Assembly (NCBI GenBank): GCA_905178155.1
Contig: CAJINV010000003.1
Span: 7,859,882-7,923,881 of the forward strand
DNA length: 64,000 nucleotides
Source of the DNA: Amoebophrya sp. A120
Lineage: Eukaryota; Sar; Dinophyceae; Syndiniales; Amoebophryaceae
Direction: 5' to 3'
Of this stretch, positions 13,048 through 24,909 are shown in pieces; position 1 is the stretch's first letter; every line of letters starts with the position of its first letter. The notes beneath the pieces were generated by a model. It did no database searches, was not told where the DNA came from, and worked only from the letters and a program-made list of their open reading frames with translations. A program made the translations under genes and the position numbers.

Positions 13048-14086
13048 CGTGCCGCGGCCGGGATGAACAAGCGGAAGAAACTCTAGCCGTTTATGATCGT
13101 GTAGTCTCCAAAAGGCAGTGATGATCCAAGACCTCTTTCTTGCGGTGTGGCCTCCTTGTTTCTTGACTGGCGGCCGCCCCGAGGATGATCGACACGACAA
13201 TTGCGGTCTTCAGCCAGGACCCTCAGCACGAGCTGTTGGTCCACTTCGGCACAGCAGCAGAAGGTAAACGGTCAACGGCCTTCATCATGTTTAACGAACG
13301 CTACTCGAATCAGAATCACTGAACTGTAAATGCATTTTTGCCGCCACTCTACCTTTTTCTCCTCTTAATCGGTTCTCAACCAAAGTAGAAGTACGCTCTT
13401 GCTTCGGTATATTGTCGTGCTCCCACTCTTGTGTGTGTGCCGTTATCAATGTTAATCGGTGTTGGTCACTTGCGGACGAAGAGAAACGATTGTGGAACAT
13501 CAACTTACTTGGCTACGCACGGACGGAAGGAAGAAGAATTCCATTCGAACGTGCTCGCATTTTTCAAGGAAAAACGCCTTTCACAGCAAAGCTTTTCACA
13601 TTGAGTTGGTGCTGCCCTGCAATCGACTTAATCTATACTCGCTGTGTACTGTTTCGCTTGTTGCGCTTTGTTGCTCATCCGCAAAAAAAAACCTTTACCT
13701 TTTTCCCGTACAAACTACGAGGCTACCACCTATCACGGTCTCGATGCGAAGCCGCCCTCAGCGGGCTCGGTCAACTGAGCGAGGAACTACTGGAGGCAGA
13801 ACTTTAAAAAGTTTCTATGCAGGACTTCCTTGCGAGATGGTCGTGTAGGTGCCAAATTATCTGCGTGAATGAGCAAACAACAAGGACCATGGATAGCCGT
13901 GGCCATCTGTGGGCGTGATCGACGAAAATGTGGAAAATGGATGCTGTGATACGTCGGTGTACATGGTGATGAACATGATATATCGAAAATTCTATGTCCT
14001 AGTTGTATTCCTGAGAAAAGTAATACTGCCGACAGGTAGTAGAAGCAGTAGAGACTAGTCCACGACCTGCCGTTAATACTACTAAC
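13048..14086. other. intergenic spacer
   Basis: Lies between the AP-2 mu start and the end of the Sec14-like gene. No conserved protein, RNA gene or strong repeat seen. It probably includes the 5' leader of AP2M1 and the 3' leader of the Sec14 gene. Confidence 0.45.
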
Positions 14087-16463
14087 TTACCTCACAACTT
14101 GGACGCGCGCACAATGACATGAAAAAAACGCTCCTAAAAAACCAGTGTTTGATGAAGACGGCTCGCTTATGACCACTTGGGTTTCTTCGATGGAGACCAG
14201 GGCGACTTCCGCAGCGTCACTCGTCTTGGGGGACGAATTATTAGCGCCCTGACGATAATTGGAGGTCCGGAGAATGCTTTCCGGACTGCTGTCGTCGCTG
14301 GCGAGCTGCGTGGAGTCGCAGGCTGTGCTCACCACCCGGCCGCTGGTGCTCACGGTCGCCGTACTCACCGCTCGCCCCGGCTTCCCGTCCTCGTCCTCGT
14401 TGTCCCCGGAGTCTTCCGGCTCGTTCTCGCTGTCCACCAGAATGTTCTCCGCGTCCGTTGCGAAGCTATCGTCGCTTTCGTCGCCGGACCCGATAGGATC
14501 ATCGCCGTCTATATCTTCGCGCAGCCTTGCGTCCTCGTCCCTAGAAGACGTTGTACCACCACGGGCATAACCACGGCTACCAATTATATCAGTACCTCCG
14601 CCTTCCCTCGCGGCGTCCGCAACGACGACTTCGCCTTCCTCCAAGCGCCCGTTGTCCGACGCCTCCAGCAGATTGTGGCGGTCCATCGTCGCCGAGTTGT
14701 TGTTGTTGGCCGAACCAGCTGCACCTCCCGGATCACTTTTTTTGCTCTTGGAGGACTGCCTGCTGCTGGCCTTCGACAGCGTAGTCATCGTCAGGTTCTT
14801 CAGCTTCTTGCTGCCGCGCTTGGTGTGCGTGTACCCGGCCCGCGCGATCTTCACGGTCTTTTTCGCGGGCGCAATCAGGACCGCGTTTGTGGTCTGCTTC
14901 GCTGCCGCGCCGACAAAGCCACGAAACCGCGAGCTGTTCTTGCGCCGCCGCTCGGGGGGAAGCTCCGTGCCATTCTGGCTATACATTTCGCAGTGCAAAC
15001 TCTCCCACATCGCACGAACCCCAACCTCGTCGACCTGTGATTTGTTGAAATTTGGGTGTGATGTTGATGTCACTTCATTGCGAGAAGTTAGTTGTTATTC
15101 TATGGTGCAGTAGACGAAGCAGGTGCAGAAGATTTATTATTCTGCAGGACAATTACTTCTCTGGCGAAAATAAACCTGACGATCCGGAACGCGCAATAGG
15201 AAATCGAAGAAAAGACTTGTAGCTCTACCTTTTGTAAAAATTCCGGGTCGTTCCAGATGTGATGTGGGTGATTGTCGTCGAAGACGATCTCGTCGGGTAT
15301 GCTGCCCCCGAGCCACTGCGGCAGCTGGCTAGGGTCTACATACTCGTGAATGTCCTCGACTTTCTTCTTCAGCACGACTTTCTCCGCGGTTTTGGGGTCC
15401 ACGAACTTTTTCAAAATGCCCCACGCGGTCTCGAACCCGGGCGGCGGACCAACGATGATGATGCGCTCGCAGGCCTCCGGGTAGTTGTTGCTGCCGATCC
15501 GCGAGATCAGTTTTACCTGTTCGCGGACAAACTTGGAAAGCACGATCCGAAGCCCCCGCCCCCGGACATCCAGGATCACCGTGTTCTGGTACACCGGGCG
15601 GCCCGTGTGCAGGGAAGTGGCCAGGTACTTCAGCCGCCGCGTGTGCTCCTGCTGGACGGCCAGCATCTGCTCCACCTCCAGCTCCGTGTACACCAACTGG
15701 GTTATCTTTTCCACGTCGTAGCCCGCAAGGTGGTCCACGTAAACGGGCCTTCCCTCCTTACAAAGCCCTGCGTACCCCTGGTGGCAAATCGCGCGAAACC
15801 GCGGCTCCAGTGTGCTCTCCCTCAGCTCGGGCAGCCCTATCTTTTCTCGCCACAGCAAGTGCTTCTCCAGCATCTCCAGCGTACCCAACCAGTCTCCCTT
15901 GCGGGCGCGGAGAAACCTGTCGTTCGATGTCGCGTAACCTAAAAATCATATCTACTGCTACTTTCAGATTGATACGCCTGCATTCATAGTAGTGTTGTAG
16001 AAGTCACCCACCTTGCTGCACAGTACCTGCAGGCCGCGCTCCTTCTAGTACTTCTATCTTCACATCGCCGTCCAAATCAACATTCGTCGAGATCAATGGC
16101 GTGCGAGAAAATCTTGATAAGTACATACTTACATGCGGAGGTGCTTTCTTCATCTACTCACGGTTTTCAGTGTTACTAGTGCTAACCGTCCTCGAAAAAA
16201 ACGTGGGTTTTCCGACGATAGAAAATTCTCTAGAGAGCACGCGCCATCGGAACCACTAGCAGGCGAAAGTGCAGATTGATCCTATACCTGAAAACGTCAT
16301 GCTCCGGCCAATAATCTGGAATCGTCGCCTTGCCGCGCTCCGCGATGGCCTCGCGTACCTGAGTAACCTCCGCTTGGTAGCGCTGAGTGGCTTGCCCCAG
16401 GTTTAGCGACAAGTCGTCGACGAAAAACTTCTCCGGTTTTGCCTTCGTTGCTCGACTGAACAT
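14087..16463 (-). CDS. Sec14-like CRAL-TRIO lipid-transfer protein
   Basis: Probable phosphatidylinositol/phospholipid transfer protein. Exons 16463-16288, 15916-15229 and 15034-14087 are joined by two GT-AG introns with matching phases, giving about 603 aa. The CRAL-TRIO N-terminal helix reads DVFRFLRARKGDWLGTLEML exactly across the first junction. The lipid-binding CRAL-TRIO domain follows with YQNTVILDVRGRGLRIV, NNYPEACERIIIVGPP and the C-terminal IVFDDNHPHHIW. The last exon is a basic then acidic/Ser-rich low-complexity tail. The stop lies inside a strong donor-like sequence (AG|GTAAGT at about 14085), so a further 3' exon is possible. The fold assignment is firm; the ligand is not known. 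Confidence 0.85.
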
Positions 16464-18490
16464 GGTGACTCATCCAGTGTTCCTGATCCGGGTGCGGACG
16501 ACGACGAGACGCTGCCCAATATTATAGTCGCAGTTTGGTTGAATACGATTACGAACGTCCCTTTCTAGTTTATTAAGATTTCAATTTCTTCATTCATGCA
16601 CAAGACTCTATGCCAGCATTTCTATTTGTTTGACCTACAGACGCTGTGCTTTTTTTATCTGCTGCCTGTCACTATCACGATGATTTGGGCACAAACGATA
16701 ACTGCACTCAGATGATCATTGCTGCATCTACATGTCTAAAACTCTAAAATCACAACCTTCTAAAGAATGCAACAACTGTCTATATAAGAGAGAGGAGTAG
16801 TACATTTTCAGGAGTATCAACCCATTGGAAAGATACGATTAAAAAAAAAACGACTTAGCCATACAAACCAGATTCTTTTACAGGGGTCCAGTTTGCACTC
16901 TAAGGGCCGCGACAGGGAACTGTAGTACTAGTTTTTTCTTTCAACATTTTGCTTTTTCCTACTTTTGTCATTCGCTTAGCCTTAGAATCGCGCCTTTCGC
17001 AAACAACGCACGATTTGAGTACTTAAGTCCATACCTTAGCGTAAGTGCAAGAACACTTCCCACAAGCAGTTTGGTGCCCATGCCCGGGTTCTCGTGAGTG
17101 GGAAAAAACAAAATAAACCGACTGCTGCTATTGCCTATTGGTTTGCCTTTGCACTCGCACGAATCAGTCAGAGTCAGAGTTATCGGCCAACGTGCCCGCC
17201 GTCACACTGGGAGTCGTTTAGAGATAGATACAGATACCGAAGCTTTCCAGCAATCCAATGCAATTGCAACATACAATTGACATCATAAAAAAAAGCAAGA
17301 ACTTAATATTAATTGCCGGGGCAAGTTCTTCGGCAGTGGCGTTGTACGAATCGACTGTCATTCGAGCGCGTTGCCAGCGGTGAACGATGAAGGCCTGTGC
17401 AACTTTTCACCGATGCACGACGCACGAATAAGACCACGAGGAACGAGACGGAAGAGACGGAAAACTAAAGGGACGTCAAGGCATTTGCATTGACCGACTT
17501 TCGTGGAGGTCTTGAGGAACACAGTCACTCGATAGTTAGCCCCTCCCCAAGGGACTCGATTACTTATGGAATACTTTCCGACTTCGCGAGAGTCGCGGGC
17601 AGATACTTGACCTGGTATCTACTACAAATCAAATCAGTATGTTTCTTCCGTTGACGTGATTCGGTTTGTTTCTGCAGCAACAGACCTACACAATTGACGT
17701 TTTTCGGTGTAAATACCTCTGCAGAACTTTGCTGTACGTAGGGATGAACCCTTTTTCCGCCCCAGCACTCATGGGAAGACTAGAAAGTCATTTTTTGGAA
17801 AATCATGGCCTAATAGATACAGTGCATTTTTTTGATAATCGGATGGAAACAATCATAAATCTTAATCCTCTTATAGCTAAAAAATAGATTCACAAAATTT
17901 CCTGCTCGTACGACACAAATCTAAAAGAAGTTTGCCACGTTGCAGTGCCGTACAGGTGCCGCAGTTCGTTGTCGTCGTTGAAGATCCGCCAAAACTACAA
18001 AAGCCTGGCAGTGTTCTACATATAATACCTCCGCTGGAACTGCGTGTTTCTTCCGTAGGGTGAGTGCTTTGAGAACGCAAACTAACAAAAGTTAGGAAAC
18101 GTGGAGTGCTGCACATAAAAAAAAAAATGAAAAAGCATAGTGGTAAATCAAAACACCATCATATCATGGTCATTCATTGCAATCTTACAACAGACACGCT
18201 TGCAGATAGTTCTAAGTAGCTGAGATAATTTCATCGCAAAAACGAGCAGAATCTCGAAAAGACAGAGATATAGTACCCTGTTCAACTACAGGAGATTGTG
18301 CTGTATGAAACTATTCCTGTGCTTCGTCCTGTTTCCACTTACGCTCTTCATAAATAAAGTGCATCGCTATGTGTAGGAGTAAAATGCCAATGAACTCCAC
18401 ATCGTTAATCCATAGATATGTCGTAGTCGCCATGTCTGGTACATCTTGTCCTCGCTCAACAGACGCAATCCTCTGGATAGCTTTGGTTGT
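16464..18490. other. long intergenic region
   Basis: Two kilobases between the Sec14-like gene and the alternative oxidase stop. AT-richer than the genes. I see no conserved coding exon, tRNA or repeat family member in it. Confidence 0.45.
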
Positions 18491-21278
18491 TTACTTCGGC
18501 GTGAAAGTTAAGTCCCGCTGCTGTGCAAAGTCCTGCATATGCCTATCCACAAACGGATTCGCTTCGTCCTGATCCATATCCGCAAAACAGTGATTGACGT
18601 CCCGATGATGCGTCTCGTCGGCCAGCAACTGAAGATGTGAAGATGAGAATAAATACATGAAAAATCAATCTTGTTTCAGTGCATAGAAATGGACTCTTTA
18701 CGACTTGGGAACAGTAAAACGAATTATGCAGTATAAGATTTTTAAATCATTATGATACGTTCTCGAGCACGTGCACCCACTCCGCGTCATCCCTCAGGTT
18801 CCAGTACGCCTTGGCCAAAGGCGGCGCCGGGAGGCCGTCCCAAGCCTTGTGCAGTTTGGTGCCCGGAGTTCTCGTCAGCCGAACCAAGTCCGTGTACGTA
18901 AGCACTGCCGTTTCTTCCAGGTACCCGACAAATCGGTGGAGGGCTTTGGGATGGACCTAAGGAAATATAGAGTGGCTGATTTTCCTAGGAGTGAGAGTGC
19001 AGTTCTTGCCTGGCGCGGCAATCGACCATTGACCGTCAGACATCTCTGGGTAGTGGTCGTGTCAACATAAGCACAAACTTATGGTCGTTATGTCGGTGCA
19101 CTGACTCTCGTCGTTGCAATAGCAAGCCACGAAGATGCCTGTGTCTCTCGAAACTCAATTGGTGGAAAAATCTATCTTTGCTACACACAGGACTCTTATC
19201 TTCTCGCAACAAATTGTATCTGCGTACCATATAAGTGGCAGTGAGGAAGGTCACGATTCCGATCTGCCCAAGCGCACAAGCGGTGCGGGTCAGGATTCCG
19301 GCATCGAACATCTTCATGCAAACAAGCAGGTGCATGCGTTTTTGTATCGCAGGAAAAACACTGGCATGTCCACGTGGCGCTGTATTGCGTCGAATGCAAG
19401 AAGACAGTAGAATGCATCCCAATCTCGATGTCCTGATGACAAAGACGCAAGAAAAGGCAAAACATTCATACAGCAGCGTTTGCGCAATCCCGATGGGGTC
19501 ACGCTCACAACGCGCTGGGCATGACCTAATTCGCGATGCAAACTACGCAACATTTTCGTCACAGTGAAAAAACAGGCTGCTTTTCTCTGCGATATCATTC
19601 TGGGCCTCTTCGATGAGTGTGTGAATCCAGCCGTGGTCTCTGCGCAAGGTGCGCAACGAATGAAAATGCCGTAGCACTCCTGCAACCATTCCGGGGACCT
19701 GTTATGTTTGTTTATGCATAACTTTGTGTCAGAAGAGTGCGATACAATTTTCAGCACGGTCTTGCTGGGATAGTATTCGTATTGGCAAGTCGGTAAAAAA
19801 CAACTATATGCGTTCCTCGTTGGCTCCCAAACAAACGAAGCCACGCCGGAGCTTTTCATCTAAGTATCTTTAATGTTATGCGTTGTACTGCGAAGTCCGA
19901 GAAATAAGTAAAAGTTGCGCGTGTCAGTCAAGCTGTACCCCTGCGATTGATTCCAGGATGATGAGCCGGTAGGCACAGGATCGCGGCGTAGGGTCCTTGT
20001 AGTCGAAGCCCGTGAGATATCCACTGCAAATATGTCTAGGTTCTCTGGGAGGATGCAGGTATTTGCGATGCAGACTTTTCATGCCCATCGAGGTCTGGAA
20101 TGAGTGACCTACTTAGCATCCCAGATTGCCGCAAGACTTTTACTTTACAACGTTTATCCCGCAAAAAAGAAGCTACACTCTGTGTCACAAGAAGAAAGAA
20201 AAGCAAAGGGCAGCTTTTCCTATTATACATTGATGTGATCTACAGGGGGCGTCACAAATTTGCGGTCTTGTTCCAGACCCACACACATTTACAATGCGTA
20301 TGACGAAGTTGAATCCCCGATACAGCACGGTCTTCACGAGGTGGTACATGAACTTGTCCGCCAAGGTATCCTGTGTAAAAACGTCTCCATCCCATGTTTG
20401 TCATGCAAATCTGTTTCTGTATGACTCAAATGCTTCTCATGCGCAGCGACGCAAGAGGCGTTTTCTAATCTTGTCTGGGAGTTGGTGATGCTAGAATCAG
20501 GAGAATCTGGGCCATTTCTGATGCGGCAACACTATCTAAAAACGATTGCACTACGATCCGAAATTTGTCGTACACGACAACAGCCAAAATTTGTTGAATT
20601 GTGTAGCCAAAGTCACACCTTGACTGTGGGGAGGTGGAGACGTTTCTGTACAGGATACCAGGTTTTAGGCACATGCACAGGCTGGGGCTTCTCCAGCCGA
20701 GCACGAATCTCCTCCTCGCTCCAAATGTGGTTCACCATTGGTATCATGTACGTTTGTTTATCATAAAAGTGGGAGTTTGTCCGCAGCATGCTGTTCTCCG
20801 TACTGCCCGTTTGCTCTTCCACGGCCGTAGAAGCAGTGGCGGCAGTACTGGTATCGACCGAGGGCGTTTTTGCGAAGTTGGTGTTCGTTGTCGGCTCCGG
20901 ACTTTTTCCCTTGTCGCGTGGAATGTGAAATCCGCCGAGTTTCGGGTGCAGCTCTCCGCCTTTACCTCGGGTGTCGTCTGTTTGTGAAGCAACACAGAAA
21001 AACTGTAAACTGAGAAGTGCAACAGCCTAGAGGACTTTCTGTTGAAAAGTACTTGTTGTGCGCTGTCAACATTGTTCAGAGCGGACCCACACGACATCGA
21101 GATCGACATGAAGTACCACTTATTATTAAACAAACTACTTACTTAGAAAGATAGGTCCGTGCTTACCTGTTTGCTTCGACACCGGGAACTGCTGCGCGAA
21201 GGACCTCGTGAAGAGTGGTCTCATTTGAGACGGTCTCCGTAAAGCCTGAGCACCACGACCAACGGCAAGGCGCATCAT
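18491..21278 (-). CDS. AOX: mitochondrial alternative oxidase
   Basis: Diiron ubiquinol oxidase of the inner mitochondrial membrane that bypasses complexes III and IV. Eight exons: 21278-21167, 20977-20658, 20361-20294, 20023-19939, 19698-19595, 19339-19228, 18956-18759 and 18628-18491; together 379 codons. Exon 1 encodes a basic presequence ([15 protein letters not shown]) typical of mitochondrial import. Iron ligands appear in order: Glu in [10 protein letters not shown], Glu and His in QNERMHLL, Glu in VGYLEETAV, and Glu and His in [24 protein letters not shown] and [12 protein letters not shown] are also present. Introns 1, 4, 6 and 7 are GT-AG. Intron 2 and intron 5 are introners. Intron 3 needs a one-base offset from GT-AG. 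The second Glu ligand codon is split by intron 5. The C-terminus FTPK ends shortly after the last ligand. Confidence 0.94.
19340..19594. mobile_element. introner element, AOX intron 5 (255 bp)
   Basis: Inverted ends TATCGCAGAGAAAAGC and TTTTCCTGCGATA (read on the minus strand). It separates EEAQN from RMHLL of alternative oxidase. No GT donor lies at the left boundary, so the intron is non-canonical. A target-site duplication is not evident. Confidence 0.7.
20367..20657. mobile_element. introner element, AOX intron 2 (291 bp)
   Basis: Ends TATCCTGTGTAAAAACGTC and its near inverted copy. The flanks CAAGG (20362-20366) and CCAGG (20658-20662) are a near-perfect 5-bp duplication. Excision of element plus one flank copy gives PKTWADKFMYH in frame. 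Contains the recurring internal motif TGTCATGC at 20399-20406. Confidence 0.78.
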
Positions 21279-22039
21279 TTTTGTTCCTGTACTTTTGTCG
21301 AACCAACAAAGGTAGAAAAAGCAGGTGAATGCTGTCCGAGACTAAGCACTTTCGAGAATAAAAAAAGTATGACTCATATGCCCATATCTTCAGGATAATA
21401 TTAATTGTGTACTACACATAAGATGAGCGGAGAGGTCGTTCCTTTGCGTGTCCAAAGGAGTTCAGGGAAGTGTATCGATGTTTCTGAAGGCTGTTCTTGC
21501 TCGGTTTTTATGAAACACATTCATCAGTACGCTTAGAATACTTCTCGCATGATGGCAGCATTGGTAGTAGGAGATCACTGTTTGTTTTTTACCGACATTT
21601 TACTCTTGTTGTGACTCTCTCGAACATGCTCGCAATCGTCGCATCACTCTGCTCATCCTCCTGATTTAGGCATTGGGAGCGAAACTACTGGGCAAACCGA
21701 TGGTCGACCGATTTCCTGGATCCATACCTGGCACTGATGAAGAACTTTTCACATTTTCTAAAGTAGATAGGGAGAAAAGTAGAAATCGAAAAACCGTCGG
21801 CGCATAATCATTTTTAAGTACTATAAGGAGTTCTGTCTCATTTGCGCTGCAGTTTGATGTGGTCAAAAGAATACGTACTACACACGCGATCAGTACCGCG
21901 GAGAATCTACCAGCGGGGGCTGCGGTTCACTATATATCGTGAACAGGAACGGGATTATGAGAATTTCTCCTGCATGCTTGATGAGGAATGTGCGCCATTG
22001 AGCCCGCCGTTTTTATTCAGTTCGTGTTCCAGGTCAATA
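21279..22039. other. intergenic spacer
   Basis: Between the AOX start and the phosphatase stop. Short open frames only; nothing recognisable. Confidence 0.4.
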
Positions 22040-23167
22040 TTAAACACAGCGTACACAATTGGCAGCCCGGACCCGTTCGCGCTCTTCGTCTTCCTGGCTG
22101 AGTCGAACCTCCTCCTGGTCAACGACGGCCTCTTCGTTCTTGGCAGCACCGAAACGGCTCGTCAAGAGCTGGCGGAAAGTGGCATTCGGATTGATGCACG
22201 GGCGGACTGCTCGCAACCACGAGTACGCATCTTGCAGAGACAAATTCTCGAGCGCACACAGGCAAGCGAGCGTGCACGTCGCTGCCCGACTGATCCCGGC
22301 CCCACAGTGCACGAACACGCGTCCCTGGTGGTCATCGCGCTCCGCGCGTACGAACTCCACCACACGATCCAGGTCCAGCGAACGCTCGGCAACGTGGTCT
22401 GTCACGCGCAGGCAGAGCTTGCGCCGCACGCATTTTGGCAGCTGGTTTGGGGGCTCTTTTGTCGCCGATAGCACCGCCGTGATGCGGTTCTCGACAAGCG
22501 CTTTCCCGCGCTGCAGAAGCGGCTGGTAGGGTCCGATGTACAGGTACTGCAGTACTTTCTGCATCTGTGTAAATTCCGGACGAGGCAGCTTGGCGGCCAC
22601 CTTTTCCCAAAGTTTAGTTTTTCGCAACCGCGCCACAATTTGCTGCTTCTTCTGAACGACGACGCCTTCCAACAGAATCATATTCGCGTCCTCGCCTGAA
22701 CTCTCTCCGCCACTCGCTTCTTGTATTTGTGCTGTTGGAGCATTTGTAACCAGCATTCGCAGTTCTTCGAGCATCTTTTCCAGCTCCTCGAGATTCCTCT
22801 CTCGCCGTTCTGGAGGTCCTTCGTCCGCCTTGCATACGGTCAGGCCGTTCGCCTCAGTCGCTGAGGCTTCAACCGACTTGAGTACAGAGCCACACACAAG
22901 TGTAAATTTGATCTCATCGGAAAACCGCTCCAGTACGCTCTGCTCCGGACGAGCCGATGCGTAGTTGCTCGAATCCTTGTCGTCCCCTGGTCGCGTTTCT
23001 TCATTATTAATGCCGCTGACAGAAGAGCGAGCACGGCCACGGGCTTCTGTCTGCTCTACTTTTTTACTAGCGGGCATGATGAAACATTCGTTTATCTTCT
23101 TGCGTATGCGTTTAGTTGTCCTGTATGGATCGTCTGGCGCTTCTTTCATGTATGTAAAATTTAGCAA
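22040..23167 (-). CDS. dual-specificity protein phosphatase
   Basis: Cysteine-dependent phosphatase of the dual-specificity type, single exon, up to 375 aa. The catalytic domain occupies the C-terminal half. It starts around QYLYIGPYQPLL, has a candidate general-acid Asp in LRVTDHVAERSLD and the signature loop VHCGAGISRAAT (HCxxxxxR) near residue 290, and ends with SWLRAVRPCINPN. The N-terminal part is charged and predicted helical and includes RNLEELEKMLEELRML, possibly a regulatory coiled coil. A second Met (MPASKKVEQ) 31 codons in may be the real start, since the first residues are not family-like. Substrate unknown. Confidence 0.85.
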   Translation of the reverse strand: MLNFTYMKEAPDDPYRTTKRIRKKINECFIMPASKKVEQTEARGRARSSVSGINNEETRPGDDKDSSNYASARPEQSVLERFSDEIKFTLVCGSVLKSVEASATEANGLTVCKADEGPPERRERNLEELEKMLEELRMLVTNAPTAQIQEASGGESSGEDANMILLEGVVVQKKQQIVARLRKTKLWEKVAAKLPRPEFTQMQKVLQYLYIGPYQPLLQRGKALVENRITAVLSATKEPPNQLPKCVRRKLCLRVTDHVAERSLDLDRVVEFVRAERDDHQGRVFVHCGAGISRAATCTLACLCALENLSLQDAYSWLRAVRPCINPNATFRQLLTSRFGAAKNEEAVVDQEEVRLSQEDEERERVRAANCVRCV

Positions 23168-23850
23168 GTTCTAACTGGTGGTCGGTGCAACAAGGAAGAA
23201 GCTCATATTATGCGGCTTCTGTATTTATAGCTTTCCGCAAAACTTGCAACAGCTGTCTTAGAATGAACTCCAAAACAAGAGGACAGCGAGTCTCTGGGAT
23301 CCTCGAAGGCCTGACCATTTCCATTTTTCCAACAACTGCTTCTATTGAAGATAACTATAGCGAGTATTGGTCAACACCGAGCGGCTCAACATTCGCATAT
23401 CGTGGTGCAATCGCGATAACAAAATTTTTACAGACACATCACCGCGTGATTCTAATGCTGCTTTAGCACACACCACGCTCGTCGCCGTAACACTGCGCGC
23501 TCAAATATCGACCCTGCTCACCGTCATCTTCACTCCCACTCTCAGATAACGGACAGTAGGTGAACACAGACAGAGACTTGTAGTCGTTGTGCTGCGCAAT
23601 AGTACAGGTAATTATCGTAATATATCCACAAGTCCTCGCTAGCACGAGAGGATTTCCGCACGCACACAACTCGTTCGACTGTGAGACAAAGATTCTTCCA
23701 CGTGGTGCGGTTTCGTTTCTTGGAAAAGGAGGAGCAAAGTACCTTGCTTGAGGAGCAAGTACTAGTCAGGGTTGCCGCCAGATGAGCATGCAGTGCGCAC
23801 CCGGGTCTGCTGCTTTTGTTTCGACCTCGACGCGGTCAGCGGGCTGGTCT
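23168..23850. other. intergenic spacer
   Basis: Between the phosphatase start and the FAM241-like stop. Nothing recognisable. Confidence 0.4.
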
Positions 23851-24909
23851 TCATCGTCCCGGCGGACGGTATTGGCCACCGCCCGCACGCGAATCGCCCC
23901 CGGTGAACTTGCTACTGCTACCTCCTCCTCCTCCTCCTCCACCACCGCCACCACCGAATCCCCCCGCTCCAGTGGAGGAAATTCCGCCTCCCCCGATGTT
24001 TTGCCCCGTCGTGTTCTTCGTGAAAGACTGGTAAAGAAAATAGCCCAGACAGATGAAAGCCGAGATGCGAAGTATTTCGGTCTGCCCCATGACATAAAGT
24101 ACCACCACCAGTCCTAGCAACAAGGCGTAAATCAGCTGCATGTCCTGTCCCAAAATGTTTACTCGCCTCCCGCGAATCCCAAGCATTTGGGCCAGGTCCT
24201 TGGTTATGAGGTTGTCCCCTTCGAAGACTCCTCCCCCGCCAGACGGGGAGGATGAAGGTCCTTGGTGTGGTCGGTTGCCTGTGCAAATCAAGAATGCCAG
24301 CATCCTTCCGCTTCACAGGGAGGGGCGGAGTATGAATAGCATTATTTTCATTTCAGAGCAAGAGAAACGTGATGACGTTTTTCGAAGCCCAAAAAAAACC
24401 GCACTGTACAAGAAGAACAGTGGTGCTGATAGAAAGTCAAACTGAAAGTGGTAGTACTACTTGGAAAAATATTATAACGATGAAGGATTACCAGGCTGAT
24501 TGCTGAACTGCTGGAAGCTGTTGCTTCCTGACGAATTTGCATTGTCTGTTCCGGACCCTCCACCGAAAAATTGCGCGCTGCTGGCTTGCCTTGAACGTGG
24601 TTGAGTCGAGCCCTGATGTATTTTGATTGGATCGATAACTTAACCTACTAAGTGAATAATAGCGTGATCCTCATCATACAAAGACTCGAGTAGAACAGAT
24701 TTCAAAGAAAACGCTAGCTGGGACTTTGACCTTCCGCTGTGCTGTCAGATGCGCAATTCATTCAAGTCGGAGCTGGTGCTAGTCAAAGCTGCAAAAAGTA
24801 CTAAGTATTTACAAACACGAATCACACGTCGTACCGCTGAAGAGGATGACATATGCTTGGCCCGCGGGTCGTCATCGGGAACAATTTCGCCGTTGATGAT
24901 CTTCACCAT
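23851..24909 (-). CDS. FAM241-like (DUF4605) small membrane protein
   Basis: Three exons, 24909-24835, 24612-24492 and 24278-23851, join through two GT-AG introns in exact phase to 207 aa. The first residues MVKIINGEIVPDDDPRA closely resemble the conserved N-terminus of animal FAM241 proteins (from memory of the family). A Gly/Ser/Asn/Gln-rich linker follows, then a stretch IRGRRVNILGQDMQLIY, then two hydrophobic segments (ALLLGLVVVLYVMG and ILRISAFICLGYFLYQ). The C-terminal tail holds a run of about 12 glycines. The family is of unclear function, probably in an endomembrane. The call rests mainly on the N-terminal motif plus the matching order linker-membrane segment. Confidence 0.7.
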
